Positions 7,817-14,555 are shown, counted from the stretch's first letter. The stretch: 20,245 nt of DNA from an uncultured Armatimonadota bacterium (GCA_937875395.1 CALNCU010000131.1:1-20245); one strand, 5' to 3'. A program made the numbers and translations. The notes: generated by a model not told the origin, from the letters alone.

Positions 7817-8176
7817 TTGTACGAGCTGACTGTAGAGGCGCAGTTTGATGCTGCGCACAATCTGCGAAGATATAACGGGCCCTGCGAAAGCCTGCACGGG
7901 CACACTTATAAGGTGCACGTATCATACGCAGGCGCAGAATTAAACGACCTGGGGATGCTTGTAGACTTTAAACTGCTCAAAAATACCCTCGCGGACGTTG
8001 TGGGGTACATGGATCATAAGTACCTGAACGAACTGCCGGAGTTTAAAGAGAATAACCCAACCGCAGAGCATATAGCCCGCCTTATCTTTGATCGTATGCG
8101 CAATGCGCTTGGAGGCGGCATAAGCAAGGTCGCCGTGTGGGAGACTCCAACCGCCTGCGCCACGTACACAGATTAA
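7817..8176 (+). CDS. queD: 6-carboxy-5,6,7,8-tetrahydropterin synthase
   Basis: QueD, 119 residues, converts 7,8-dihydroneopterin triphosphate to 6-carboxytetrahydropterin, the first committed step of 7-deazaguanine (queuosine) synthesis. Zinc ligands His14 (FDAAHNL), His27 and His29 (LHGHTY) and the catalytic Cys23 (PCESLHGH) are visible. MDHKYLNE and the C-terminal VAVWETPTACATY are further family landmarks. The start is a TTG with GGAG, which overlaps the gatB stop, 6 bases upstream. It is 9 bases after gatB, so it is probably part of the same transcript. Confidence 0.95.
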   Translation: MYELTVEAQFDAAHNLRRYNGPCESLHGHTYKVHVSYAGAELNDLGMLVDFKLLKNTLADVVGYMDHKYLNELPEFKENNPTAEHIARLIFDRMRNALGGGISKVAVWETPTACATYTD

Positions 8177-8333
8177 TTTTTGGCCCCTGACGGATTTTTA
8201 CGCAAAAACCTGGAAGGATGCTTTGGCTGTAAGATTCTAATATGCCGGGGGCATTCCCATCGCCAAAATTTTTTGAGCCTTCGCAAATAATAGCAATTCA
8301 TCACTTATTCATTCATCTAAGGAGTATTTTTAA
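8177..8333 (+). other. Intergenic region between queD and the 64-residue membrane protein
   Basis: A 157-base gap, AT-rich, in an otherwise tight operon. It holds a short perfect hairpin ATGCC-GGG-GGCAT (8242-8254) without a following T-run, and ends with the AAGGAG ribosome site of the next gene. No convincing promoter or known riboswitch was found; a processing site or a weak internal promoter is possible. Confidence 0.35.
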
Positions 8334-8528
8334 TTGGATTTATCGGATATTGGATTTCAGTTTGCTATTGGAGTTACGGCCCTCACCATTATGAACTACG
8401 TTCTATTTGATAATAGCCTGCTCATCTCTGCCGGAGCCTCCGTTGCAATGATGGTAAGCTTTCTTGCTGGAAGAATAGGCGTAAAGCTTATAAGGCGCAG
8501 GCTTGCAAGAAGGATGGCAAATGACTAG
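8334..8528 (+). CDS. Small membrane protein between queD and queE, unknown function
   Basis: A 64-residue protein with two hydrophobic stretches (about residues 8-24 and 29-47) and a strongly basic tail (KLIRRRLARR), so two membrane helices with the tail probably inside the cell. It starts at TTG 8334 with AAGGAG 9 bases before it, and its last 8 bases overlap the queE start, which suggests translational coupling. I recognise no family. The position inside a queuosine operon is suggestive but does not prove a role. Confidence 0.65.
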   Translation: MDLSDIGFQFAIGVTALTIMNYVLFDNSLLISAGASVAMMVSFLAGRIGVKLIRRRLARRMAND

Positions 8529-9273
8529 CACGGGCAACCTGTGCGAAATCTTCTCCGGGATACAGGGGGAGGGGCTTTACGCGGGCTGCCGCCAGGTATT
8601 TATCCGCCTTTACGGGTGCAACCTGGCATGCAGGTATTGCGATACCGGATACGCCCATAATGCGGCGGATACGTACCGTGTAGAACGCTCTTCTGGCAGG
8701 CGAAACTTTGCTTTGGGTGCAAACCCCGCCTCTGCGCAGGATGTAGTCTCTGCCGCAACCATGCTCTTTGCAGGCAAGGGTGCACACCATTCCATCTCTA
8801 TCACGGGAGGAGAGCCGCTCTTCCAGCATAAGTTTGTGCGGGAAATCTGCATGGGATTAAAGGCTGGCGGGCAGACCACCTTTCTGGAGACCAACGGCAC
8901 GCTTTTAGGGGAACTTGAACAGGTGATTGATTATGTAGACATAATCAGCATGGATATAAAACTTCCCAGCGTAACCGGCGCAGAGAGCCTGCTGCCTCTT
9001 CATAGAGAGTTTCTTAAGGCTGCACGGCAGCGTAAGGCCTACGTTAAAACCGTTGTTGCGCAGGGCACTACAGACAGGGAGCTTCTGGATGTGCTTGAGG
9101 TTATGGAGAGTATTGCTCCCTCCATTCCATTGGTAATACAGCCGGCAACACCGGTTGGCGGAGTGCTTGCGCCAAAAGCAGAACAACTGCTCCTCTGGCA
9201 GGAGATGTGCATGGCCCGCCTTTCCGATGTACGAGTAATACCGCAGTGTCATAAAATTATGGGGCAGATGTAG
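8521..9273 (+). CDS. queE: 7-carboxy-7-deazaguanine synthase (radical SAM)
   Basis: QueE makes 7-carboxy-7-deazaguanine from QueD's product using S-adenosylmethionine and a 4Fe-4S cluster. The cluster motif is Cys33-x3-Cys37-x2-Cys40 (GCNLACRYCDT). The substrate loop EIFSGIQGEG at residues 9-18, ITGGEPL (the GGEP SAM-binding motif), ETNG, and the C-terminal VIPQCHKIMG are all family signatures. I chose ATG 8521 (250 residues) over a TTG at 8503; AAGGA sits about 8 bases before the ATG and EIFSGIQGEG follows at the expected distance. QueC and QueF are not in the window. Confidence 0.95.
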   Translation: MTSTGNLCEIFSGIQGEGLYAGCRQVFIRLYGCNLACRYCDTGYAHNAADTYRVERSSGRRNFALGANPASAQDVVSAATMLFAGKGAHHSISITGGEPLFQHKFVREICMGLKAGGQTTFLETNGTLLGELEQVIDYVDIISMDIKLPSVTGAESLLPLHREFLKAARQRKAYVKTVVAQGTTDRELLDVLEVMESIAPSIPLVIQPATPVGGVLAPKAEQLLLWQEMCMARLSDVRVIPQCHKIMGQM

Positions 9274-9308
9274 CACTCTTTGGGGATAATACCTCGGTTG
9301 CAGAGTGC
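9273..9308 (+). terminator. Stem-loop after queE, possible terminator
   Basis: GCACTCT (9273-9279) pairs perfectly with AGAGTGC (9302-9308), and GGGG/CCTC inside can extend the fold. It begins at the last base of the queE stop codon, so it is well placed to end the gatC-queE transcript. There is no T-run after it, so it may be a stabilising hairpin or a weak two-way signal shared with the remnant that ends at 9322 on the other strand. Confidence 0.35.
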
Positions 9309-9321
9309 GAAGCAAGGAGCA

Positions 9322-9747
9322 TCACCCCCTATGCGATACTTGTATGCAATGTTTCTGATTAAGGGCAGACGCGATAATCTTAAGCCTGCTTTCACCTGTT
9401 TCATTGCGAAGTTTCAGTAGTTCACGAATTAATGCATCAACTATAGTATTTAATGTTTCCGCAGAAGTAACTATACTTTTGCGGAAGTTGGCATCTGTTT
9501 TGCCAAGCCTGATAACCTCTTTGAGTGTAACTTCTTCTTCAATTCCATCATTATCATGTACGTATTTCAAAGTTTTGGGGTTAAGTACCAGGCATGCAAT
9601 TTCTTGACATAGCCTTCTTTAATAGCATCGAACACAGGAAATGTATACACAATGCAGGGGAGTATGGATATGATTCCGTACTCCCCTTTAGTATGCAATT
9701 CATTCGGCAAGGGGATGTATCTCTACTGCTTTTCTGAGGGATGTCAT
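9322..9747 (-). pseudogene. Decayed AT-rich gene of unknown family, two apparent frameshifts
   Basis: Read on the minus strand, three overlapping open stretches in different frames join into one plausible protein of about 140 residues. Stretch 1 starts at ATG 9747 (MTSLRKAVEIHP) and runs into TGA at 9702-9700. Stretch 2 continues as LPNELHTKGEYGIISILPC to KKLHAWYLTPK and stops at 9567. Stretch 3 continues as TLKYVHDNDGIEEEVTL to the stop at 9322. The joins fall at a C-run (GGGG on + at 9711-9714, one base too many) and at an A-run (TTTT on + at 9573-9576, one base short). The last 82 codons remain open. I recognise no family. The region is more AT-rich than its neighbours, which hints at foreign origin. 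Sequencing error is possible but would need two hits in one short gene. Confidence 0.5.
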
Positions 9748-9829
9748 ATCCGTTATTCAAGAGCACGGCTGTACCCCGGATTGAATAACAGAGGGTGGTA
9801 AAAGAGGGAATTTGTTTCTTGCATACAAT

Positions 9830-9863
9830 ATACCGGGGCGGCCCTTGCAAGCCGCCCCGGTAT
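9830..9863 (-). terminator. Terminator of the rhodanese-SDR-pfp unit
   Basis: A perfect 13-bp GC-rich stem, ATACCGGGGCGGC (9830-9842) with GCCGCCCCGGTAT (9851-9863), and an 8-base loop sits 5 bases beyond the stop of the phosphofructokinase gene. On the minus strand it is followed by ATTGTATG, a poor T-run, but stem strength and position favour an intrinsic terminator. Confidence 0.75.
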
Positions 9864-9868
9864 GGATT

Positions 9869-11521
9869 TTACTTCTTCTCCAGTTCCAGTGTCCTGGTGG
9901 GTATATCGCATACCTCTGATGGGCCGAAGTACTGGATGGGGCCGGGGAATACATACTCGTCGCCAATCGCCCAGGCCTTGCGGTTATTTGCAAAGCCTGC
10001 AAAGGGCGCGCCGTCAAGATCAACAAGAGCCTTCTTTATAACGGGAGTGCTTTTGCCCTTGCGAATTTCCATGTTGAGCATCATGGTTACGGGTATGCCG
10101 CCTGCAACCCATTCATCGGAGCTCTTTGTCAGGTTCTGGACGTTTGCTGTGTAGCCGGTTAGCCCTGCGCGTACAAGCTGTGCCGCCGCATATCCAAGGG
10201 AGTAGGTGTAGTCTGCATCAAAGTTGGACGGGGTGGCGCAGCGTCCCTCATACCCAAAGAAGTGGGAGAGCGCGCTGAACTTGACATTATCTTTTCCATG
10301 TGCCTTGCGGAACCGTATTTTATCTGATACAAGGTCTATAAGCAGGCGCTCCGTCTCCACCTGGGAGAGCGGCACGTTTCCGTGGCTGTCGCGGGTGAGC
10401 AGCACTTCTTGGATGGCTTCCGGCAGCGAGCCGTAAACCTTTGCGCTCTGGCTGGAGAGCTGGGTGGAGATATGCTGCAGGCGTTCCGAGTGATCCGGCA
10501 GGCTGCGGATGTATTCTTCATCTTTGCCAAGTATGGTGCTTAGCTCATCTATCATGGCCTTGATGTCTGAAATAAACTCCGGCAATCCCTCTGGTACAAG
10601 TAGGATTCCATAGTTCTTGCCCTGGTCTGCGCGGGCGCAGATTACATCACATATATAGTCTACAATCTCTTCAAGGGTGGTGCCCTTTTTCTCTATTTCT
10701 TCCGAGACAAGGGTGATGTTAGGGTGGGTTTCAAGCGCGCACTCAAGCGTTACATGGCTTGCCGCCCGTCCCATTAGCCGTACAAAGTGCCAGTATTTGA
10801 CGGCGGATGTTGCGTCCCGGCAGATGTTGCCTATAAGCTCTGAATAGGTCTTGGACGCCGTATCAAAGCCGAACGATGCTTCTATGTATTGGTTCTTCAT
10901 ATCGCCGTCAATGGTCTTTGGCACGCCTGCCACCACGGTTTTGGAGCCTATGGCACGCAGGTGCTCGGCTAGAACCGCGGCGTTGGTGTTGGAATCGTCG
11001 CCGCCTATTATTACAAGGCCGTCCAATCCCATGGCTTCAAAGTTTGCGTTGCAGGCGGCAAGGTGTTCGGGCTTCTCTATTTTATCGCGCCCGCTCATAA
11101 TCATATCAAAGCCGCCGGTGTTCCGGTACTCATCTATAATCTCTGCGGTCAGTTCTTTGTAGCAGCCCTTTATGGCGCCGCCGGGGCCCTTTAGAAAGCC
11201 GTAGAGGATGCTGTCCTTGTTGGCAGCCTTGAGCGCATCAAAGAGGCCGGCAATTACATTGTGCCCGCCGGGCGCCTGCCCGCCGGAGAGGACAACGCCA
11301 ACTTTAAGCGCCCCTGTTGAAAGGTTCCCCTCGCCGGGGACTATGGTTGCAATGGGCTGGCCGTAGGTGTTGGGGAACAGATTTTTAATCTCTTGCTTAT
11401 CTGTTGCCGGTTCCGTGGGGGCGCCGAGTTCAATCTTAATGCATCCGCTCTTTAGTGCCTTTGGCAGTTTGGGCTGGTAGGCAGCACGAGCTTTTTGTAG
11501 GGCAGATTTCTCCTTGCTCAT
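9869..11521 (-). CDS. pfp: Diphosphate-fructose-6-phosphate 1-phosphotransferase (PPi-PFK, long form)
   Basis: A 550-residue phosphofructokinase of the long PPi-dependent clade, which interconverts fructose 6-phosphate and fructose 1,6-bisphosphate using pyrophosphate, reversibly, in the cytoplasm. The nucleotide-site loop GGDD (173-176) has Asp where ATP enzymes have Gly, and PKTIDGD (201-207) has Lys where ATP enzymes have Gly; both are the known marks of PPi use. VLSGGQAPGGHN (78-88) and the substrate motif MGRAASHVTLECAL are intact. I chose ATG 11521, with GAGGAAG upstream, over ATG 11575 and 11581, because a promoter -10 lies at 11589-11584 and those starts would sit at or before the transcript start. 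It is preceded by the SDR gene on the same strand but has its own promoter. Confidence 0.95.
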   Translation of the reverse strand: MSKEKSALQKARAAYQPKLPKALKSGCIKIELGAPTEPATDKQEIKNLFPNTYGQPIATIVPGEGNLSTGALKVGVVLSGGQAPGGHNVIAGLFDALKAANKDSILYGFLKGPGGAIKGCYKELTAEIIDEYRNTGGFDMIMSGRDKIEKPEHLAACNANFEAMGLDGLVIIGGDDSNTNAAVLAEHLRAIGSKTVVAGVPKTIDGDMKNQYIEASFGFDTASKTYSELIGNICRDATSAVKYWHFVRLMGRAASHVTLECALETHPNITLVSEEIEKKGTTLEEIVDYICDVICARADQGKNYGILLVPEGLPEFISDIKAMIDELSTILGKDEEYIRSLPDHSERLQHISTQLSSQSAKVYGSLPEAIQEVLLTRDSHGNVPLSQVETERLLIDLVSDKIRFRKAHGKDNVKFSALSHFFGYEGRCATPSNFDADYTYSLGYAAAQLVRAGLTGYTANVQNLTKSSDEWVAGGIPVTMMLNMEIRKGKSTPVIKKALVDLDGAPFAGFANNRKAWAIGDEYVFPGPIQYFGPSEVCDIPTRTLELEKK

Positions 11522-11557
11522 ATTATCAGTTCTTCCTCTTCTAATGGTTGATGAAGT

Positions 11558-11572
11558 CCTCCGGTGCGGAGG
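11558..11572 (-). promoter_or_regulatory. Hairpin in the pfp 5' leader
   Basis: CCTCCG and CGGAGG, 3 bases apart, form a perfect 6-bp hairpin inside the predicted pfp leader, roughly 40 bases before the start codon. One arm is Shine-Dalgarno-like (GGAGG) and the other is its complement. Confidence 0.35.
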
Positions 11573-11583
11573 CATACTCATCT

Positions 11584-11613
11584 ATTATAATAAATTTGGG
11601 CAGTTTATTGCAA
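11584..11613 (-). promoter_or_regulatory. Sigma70-type promoter for pfp
   Basis: On the minus strand TTGCAA (11613-11608) is followed after 18 bases by a perfect TATAAT (11589-11584). It lies in the 121-base gap between the SDR stop and the pfp ATG and places transcription start near 11577. Confidence 0.6.
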
Positions 11614-11642
11614 AATCTTTGCCGGATGTTTAATATGGTATC

Positions 11643-12407
11643 CTATATGCCGGTTGAGGCGTGGCCGCCGCATACGGGAATGATGGCTCCGGTAATGTAA
11701 CTTGCAAGGTCTGATGCAAGAAAGGCCGCCACATTTGCTATCTCCTGATCCGTGCCTCTGCGCCGGAGCGGTATGGAGGCCTCATACTCCGGGCGGCTCT
11801 CTGTGCCGTTCTCTCTGTCACGATCGCTCACAGTCCATCCGGGTGCTACCTGGTTTACGGTTATTCCGTATTCTCCCACTTCTTTTGCAAGGGTTCTCAG
11901 CACGCCGTCCATGCCGCGCTTTCCGGAGACATAGGCAGACTGGTTGGTGGGGCACAGAAGTGCGCATTCTGTATTGATGCCTATTACGCGCCCCCAGCCC
12001 CCATCTATCATGCCGGGTACAAAGGCCTTTGCCATTAGCACATTCTGCATTACACAGGAGCGAAACTGGCTTTCATAGTCGCCGGGGTCTTGATTTAGTA
12101 TGGTAGTGCAATTGTATTGGATGATTGCGTTATTTACTATTATATGGGCCGGGCCGAGTTCTTGGTTTATACTGTTCTGCATCTGTTTAACGGAATCAGG
12201 ATGGGTTACATCTGCCTGCACGGTGATGCACCTTCTCCCGGCGGCCCGCACTTCTTGCGCCAGTCTCTCCGCAGCATCTTTGTTTTTCAGGTAATGCACA
12301 GCAATATCTGCGCCGCAACCTGCCAGTGTGCGCACCATTACCCTGCCAAGCTGTCCCGTGGCGCCGGTGATAACGGCGGTTTTGCCGGTTAAATCTATTT
12401 TCAACAT
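11643..12407 (-). CDS. Short-chain dehydrogenase/reductase (FabG-like SDR)
   Basis: A 254-residue classical SDR with a Rossmann fold. TGATGQLG (14-21) binds the NAD(P) cofactor, ADV at 65-67 and NNA at 92-94 are structural landmarks, and the active-site pair is Tyr159 and Lys163 (YVSGK). The usual catalytic serine, 13 residues before the tyrosine, is replaced by Thr146 (GINTECALL). Asn-Gln and PGW after the active site are typical. The substrate is unknown; 3-oxoacyl-ACP reductase and sugar or polyol dehydrogenase are both possible. ATG 12407 has AGGAG about 13 bases upstream, an unusually long spacing. It stands between the rhodanese and pfp genes on one strand. Confidence 0.85.
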   Translation of the reverse strand: MLKIDLTGKTAVITGATGQLGRVMVRTLAGCGADIAVHYLKNKDAAERLAQEVRAAGRRCITVQADVTHPDSVKQMQNSINQELGPAHIIVNNAIIQYNCTTILNQDPGDYESQFRSCVMQNVLMAKAFVPGMIDGGWGRVIGINTECALLCPTNQSAYVSGKRGMDGVLRTLAKEVGEYGITVNQVAPGWTVSDRDRENGTESRPEYEASIPLRRRGTDQEIANVAAFLASDLASYITGAIIPVCGGHASTGI

Positions 12408-12590
12408 ATCTGCAAAAAATCTCCTGTTTGCTGTAGAATACTAACTCTACAGTACAGTTTGTTTTTGCAGGTGAGATTTCCTGCATGTATTTTAAGCAGG
12501 ACGTAGAGTACGTCAGCGGATTGAGAGCGTGGATACCGCTCTGCCTGTTATATCCGCCACCCGGACACCCGGATGGCGGCGGATTGCAGG
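12408..12590 (-). other. Spacer between rhodanese and SDR genes with several hairpins
   Basis: This 183-base gap holds three good inverted repeats. Nearest the rhodanese stop is a long stem, CCGCCA/TGGCGG with an inner CCGG/CCGG and an ACAC loop (12554-12579). Next comes AGAGCG/CGCTCT (12524-12542), then CTGTAGA/TCTACAG (12431-12452) just before the SDR ribosome site. The first is well placed as a terminator for the rhodanese gene, though no T-run follows on the minus strand. The third may control SDR translation. No clear promoter was found. Confidence 0.45.
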
Positions 12591-13484
12591 CTACCTTGGG
12601 TTCCCGGTCTCTACCGGCATGTTGGGGTTGGAACTCCACTCCGTCCAGGAGCCTTCATATAGCCGAACCTTCTGAAAGCCCAGCATGTGCCGCATAACTG
12701 CATATTCCAGCGATGCTTCCCGGCTGGTGCCGCAGTAGAGAATAATATCCTCTGTGCCTTTAACACCCTTGTCCGTATATATCTTCCGTATCTGATCCAG
12801 CGGTTTAAACTTGTGCAGGTTGTTTGGGTCCATCAGGGTATGCCAGTCTATGTTTATTGCGCCCGGAATGTGTCCGCTTCTCATCCAGGACTTAGTCTCT
12901 CCCGCATATGCGGCGGGTGGGCGGGCATCTATTATAGTTACCCCGGGTTTCCCCATGGAGCGGTATACCTCATCCATTGTAATACTGATGGATGGGTTGT
13001 TTTTTACAGTAAGCTGCCCGTTCTGATATGTGGGATACTGTTGTGTTACAGGCGCCCCGGATGCCTTGTAATCACTCCAGCCGCCGTCCATAACCATAAC
13101 GCGCGGATGCCCTATCCTCTCCAGCGTATAGGCTACCATGGTGGCCCCCAGCACCGCCGCCCCGTCCGAGTATACGACCACGGAATCATCATTGGTTACG
13201 CCGGCGCGCGCCAGAAGCGCTGCAAGCATATCGTTGGGCAGATATTGCACCGGAATGCCGTTTTGGGGGCCCCGGACTGTGTTATCTGCAAAGTTTACGG
13301 CGTTTGGCACATGCCCGGGGAAATAATCGGCCGGTTCGGAGCGTACATCAAGTATGCGGATGTTAGGGTCATTTGTATGCTGGGCTACCCATTGCGGGGT
13401 GACAATGGAGAACTGTTCATCCGCCAGCAGCGAGGATGCCGCTGCAAGCACAAGAGCCATGATAATCAAGAAATTATGTGACAT
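12591..13484 (-). CDS. Exported two-domain rhodanese (thiosulfate/3-mercaptopyruvate sulfurtransferase)
   Basis: A 297-residue tandem rhodanese. The N-terminal domain (about 25-145) has the fold motifs ILDVRS and MDGGW but Asp107 (YSDGAA) instead of the catalytic cysteine, so it is structural. The C-terminal domain (about 165-290) has IIDARPP, SGHIPGA and the active loop Cys251-GTSREAS, which can carry a persulfide. Residues 1-22 form a signal peptide (hydrophobic LIIMALVLAAASSLLA then DE), so the enzyme acts outside the cytoplasmic membrane. ATG 13484 has GGAGG 8 bases upstream, better than the ATG-less frame extension to 13499. Sulfur donor and acceptor are unknown. It is divergent from hisG. 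Confidence 0.9.
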   Translation of the reverse strand: MSHNFLIIMALVLAAASSLLADEQFSIVTPQWVAQHTNDPNIRILDVRSEPADYFPGHVPNAVNFADNTVRGPQNGIPVQYLPNDMLAALLARAGVTNDDSVVVYSDGAAVLGATMVAYTLERIGHPRVMVMDGGWSDYKASGAPVTQQYPTYQNGQLTVKNNPSISITMDEVYRSMGKPGVTIIDARPPAAYAGETKSWMRSGHIPGAINIDWHTLMDPNNLHKFKPLDQIRKIYTDKGVKGTEDIILYCGTSREASLEYAVMRHMLGFQKVRLYEGSWTEWSSNPNMPVETGNPR

Positions 13485-13563
13485 GCGTGTTGCCTCCAAT
13501 TGCGTTTGAATATCTTCTCATATCTACCACGCGCGGGCGCAAGGTTAAACTGCATCGCGGGCG

Positions 13564-13633
13564 TACGCAAAGCGCTCTCTGCCTGCGCAAGTTTTGGATG
13601 CTGCAACCTTGACTCCAAAGAGCGCTTTGCGTA
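13564..13633. repeat. Perfect 15-bp inverted repeat, candidate paired operator at hisG
   Basis: TACGCAAAGCGCTCT (13564-13578) and its exact reverse complement AGAGCGCTTTGCGTA (13619-13633) are separated by 40 bases, with centres 55 bases apart. The right arm falls between the -35 and -10 of the hisG promoter. Each arm has its own AGCGCT palindromic core, so each may bind a dimeric repressor; as RNA the pair could only form if transcription began upstream. Confidence 0.6.
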
Positions 13634-13637
13634 TACT
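13609..13637 (+). promoter_or_regulatory. Strong sigma70-type promoter for hisG
   Basis: TTGACT (13609-13614), 17 bases, then TATACT (13632-13637): five of six matches in each hexamer and ideal spacing. Transcription should start near 13644, leaving a leader of about 42 bases. One arm of the 15-bp inverted repeat covers the spacer and the first bases of the -10. Confidence 0.75.
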
Positions 13638-13685
13638 TGTAGCAGATCAATACTAACTAATGAAATTGATGCCGAGGAGACTTGA

Positions 13686-14555
13686 TTGAAGCTGAAGATC
13701 GGATTACCAAAGGGCAGCCTGCAAGAGGCTACGTTCACCATGTTCAAGAAAGCCGGCTGGGACTTTAAGGTTTGCAGCCGGTCTTATACGCCATCGTGCG
13801 ATGATGATGAGATAGAGGCGCTTCTTGTGCGCCCCCAGGAGATACCCCGCTACGTAGAGGACGGCATTCTAGATGCCGGGCTTACAGGCAAAGACTGGAT
13901 TACGGATTGCGGCGCCGATGTAGTAGAGGTGGCTGATCTGTCTTATAACAAGGTCACCACCCGCCCGCTTAAGGTTGTGGCGGCGGTTAAGGAAAACGCC
14001 CCCTATAACAGCGTAAAAGACCTGGACGGCAAGCGCATCTCTACGGAGTACGTAAACCTTACAAAACGATGGCTTGAAGAAAACGGAGTCTCCGCACAGG
14101 TAGAATTCTCATGGGGCGCCTGTGAGATGAAGGTTCCGGACCTTGCAGATGCCATTGTGGTAAACACGGAGACGGGCAGTTCCCTAAGAGCAAACAATCT
14201 TAGAATAATAGAGACAATTCTGGAATCTACGGCAAGGCTGATTTCAAACAAAGAATCATGGAAAGACGAGTGGAAGCGGAACAAAGTAGAAAACCTTTCT
14301 ACTCTGCTCCTTGGCGCGCTTAATGCAGACCAGTTGGTGGGCCTTAAGATGAACGTTCCCAAGGATAGCCTTGCCAAGGTTATGTCCATACTTCCGGCGC
14401 TTAAGAACCCCACGCTCTCCCCGCTTGCAGATGAGGGCTGGGTTGCGGCAGAAATTATAGTGGAACAGAAGGTAGCCCGCGACCTTATCCCCAAGCTGCA
14501 CCGCGCGGGTGCAGAGGGTTTGGTTGAATATCCGCTGAATAAGGTGATCTTCTAG
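13686..14555 (+). CDS. hisG: ATP phosphoribosyltransferase, long form
   Basis: HisG-L, 289 residues, joins ATP and PRPP in the first step of histidine synthesis. The start KIGLPKGSL is the classic N-terminus. The PRPP loop is VVNTETGSSLRAN (158-170). A C-terminal regulatory domain of about 75 residues (from about 212), ending GLVEYPLNKVIF, is the histidine-binding ACT-like domain of the long form, so no HisZ partner is needed and feedback inhibition by histidine is expected. The start is TTG 13686 with GAGGAG 8 bases before it. No other his gene is in the window, and the gene has its own operator-like promoter. The downstream gene follows after 37 bases and may be cotranscribed. Confidence 0.96.
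   Translation: MKLKIGLPKGSLQEATFTMFKKAGWDFKVCSRSYTPSCDDDEIEALLVRPQEIPRYVEDGILDAGLTGKDWITDCGADVVEVADLSYNKVTTRPLKVVAAVKENAPYNSVKDLDGKRISTEYVNLTKRWLEENGVSAQVEFSWGACEMKVPDLADAIVVNTETGSSLRANNLRIIETILESTARLISNKESWKDEWKRNKVENLSTLLLGALNADQLVGLKMNVPKDSLAKVMSILPALKNPTLSPLADEGWVAAEIIVEQKVARDLIPKLHRAGAEGLVEYPLNKVIF

Larger units (their letters stand above)
9274..9868. other. 595-base region without an intact gene
   Basis: Between the convergent queE and PPi-phosphofructokinase genes there is no intact gene. From left to right it contains the post-queE stem-loop, the frameshifted remnant (9322-9747) and the strong terminator of the leftward operon. It is AT-rich compared with both flanks. I see no transposase, terminal repeats or attachment site. 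Confidence 0.6.
13485..13685. other. Divergent control region between rhodanese and hisG
   Basis: About 200 bases with a near-consensus rightward promoter, a perfect 15-bp inverted repeat and a second imperfect inverted repeat interleaved with it. The leftward promoter for the rhodanese gene must also lie here, but no convincing hexamer pair was seen on the minus strand. Confidence 0.6.

Noticed and set aside
8177..8333. A preQ1 riboswitch in the queuosine operon
   Set aside because: The characteristic short stem-loop followed by an A-rich tail was not found, and the gap is after queD rather than before the operon.
9581..9850. An 89-codon minus-strand frame next to the terminator
   Set aside because: It starts inside the terminator hairpin, has no ribosome site, and overlaps the better-supported reading of the gene remnant in another frame.
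12687..13481. A 264-codon open frame on the plus strand, antisense to the rhodanese gene
   Set aside because: It is a shadow: the minus strand encodes an unmistakable two-domain rhodanese with signal peptide and ribosome site, and the antisense product has no family features.
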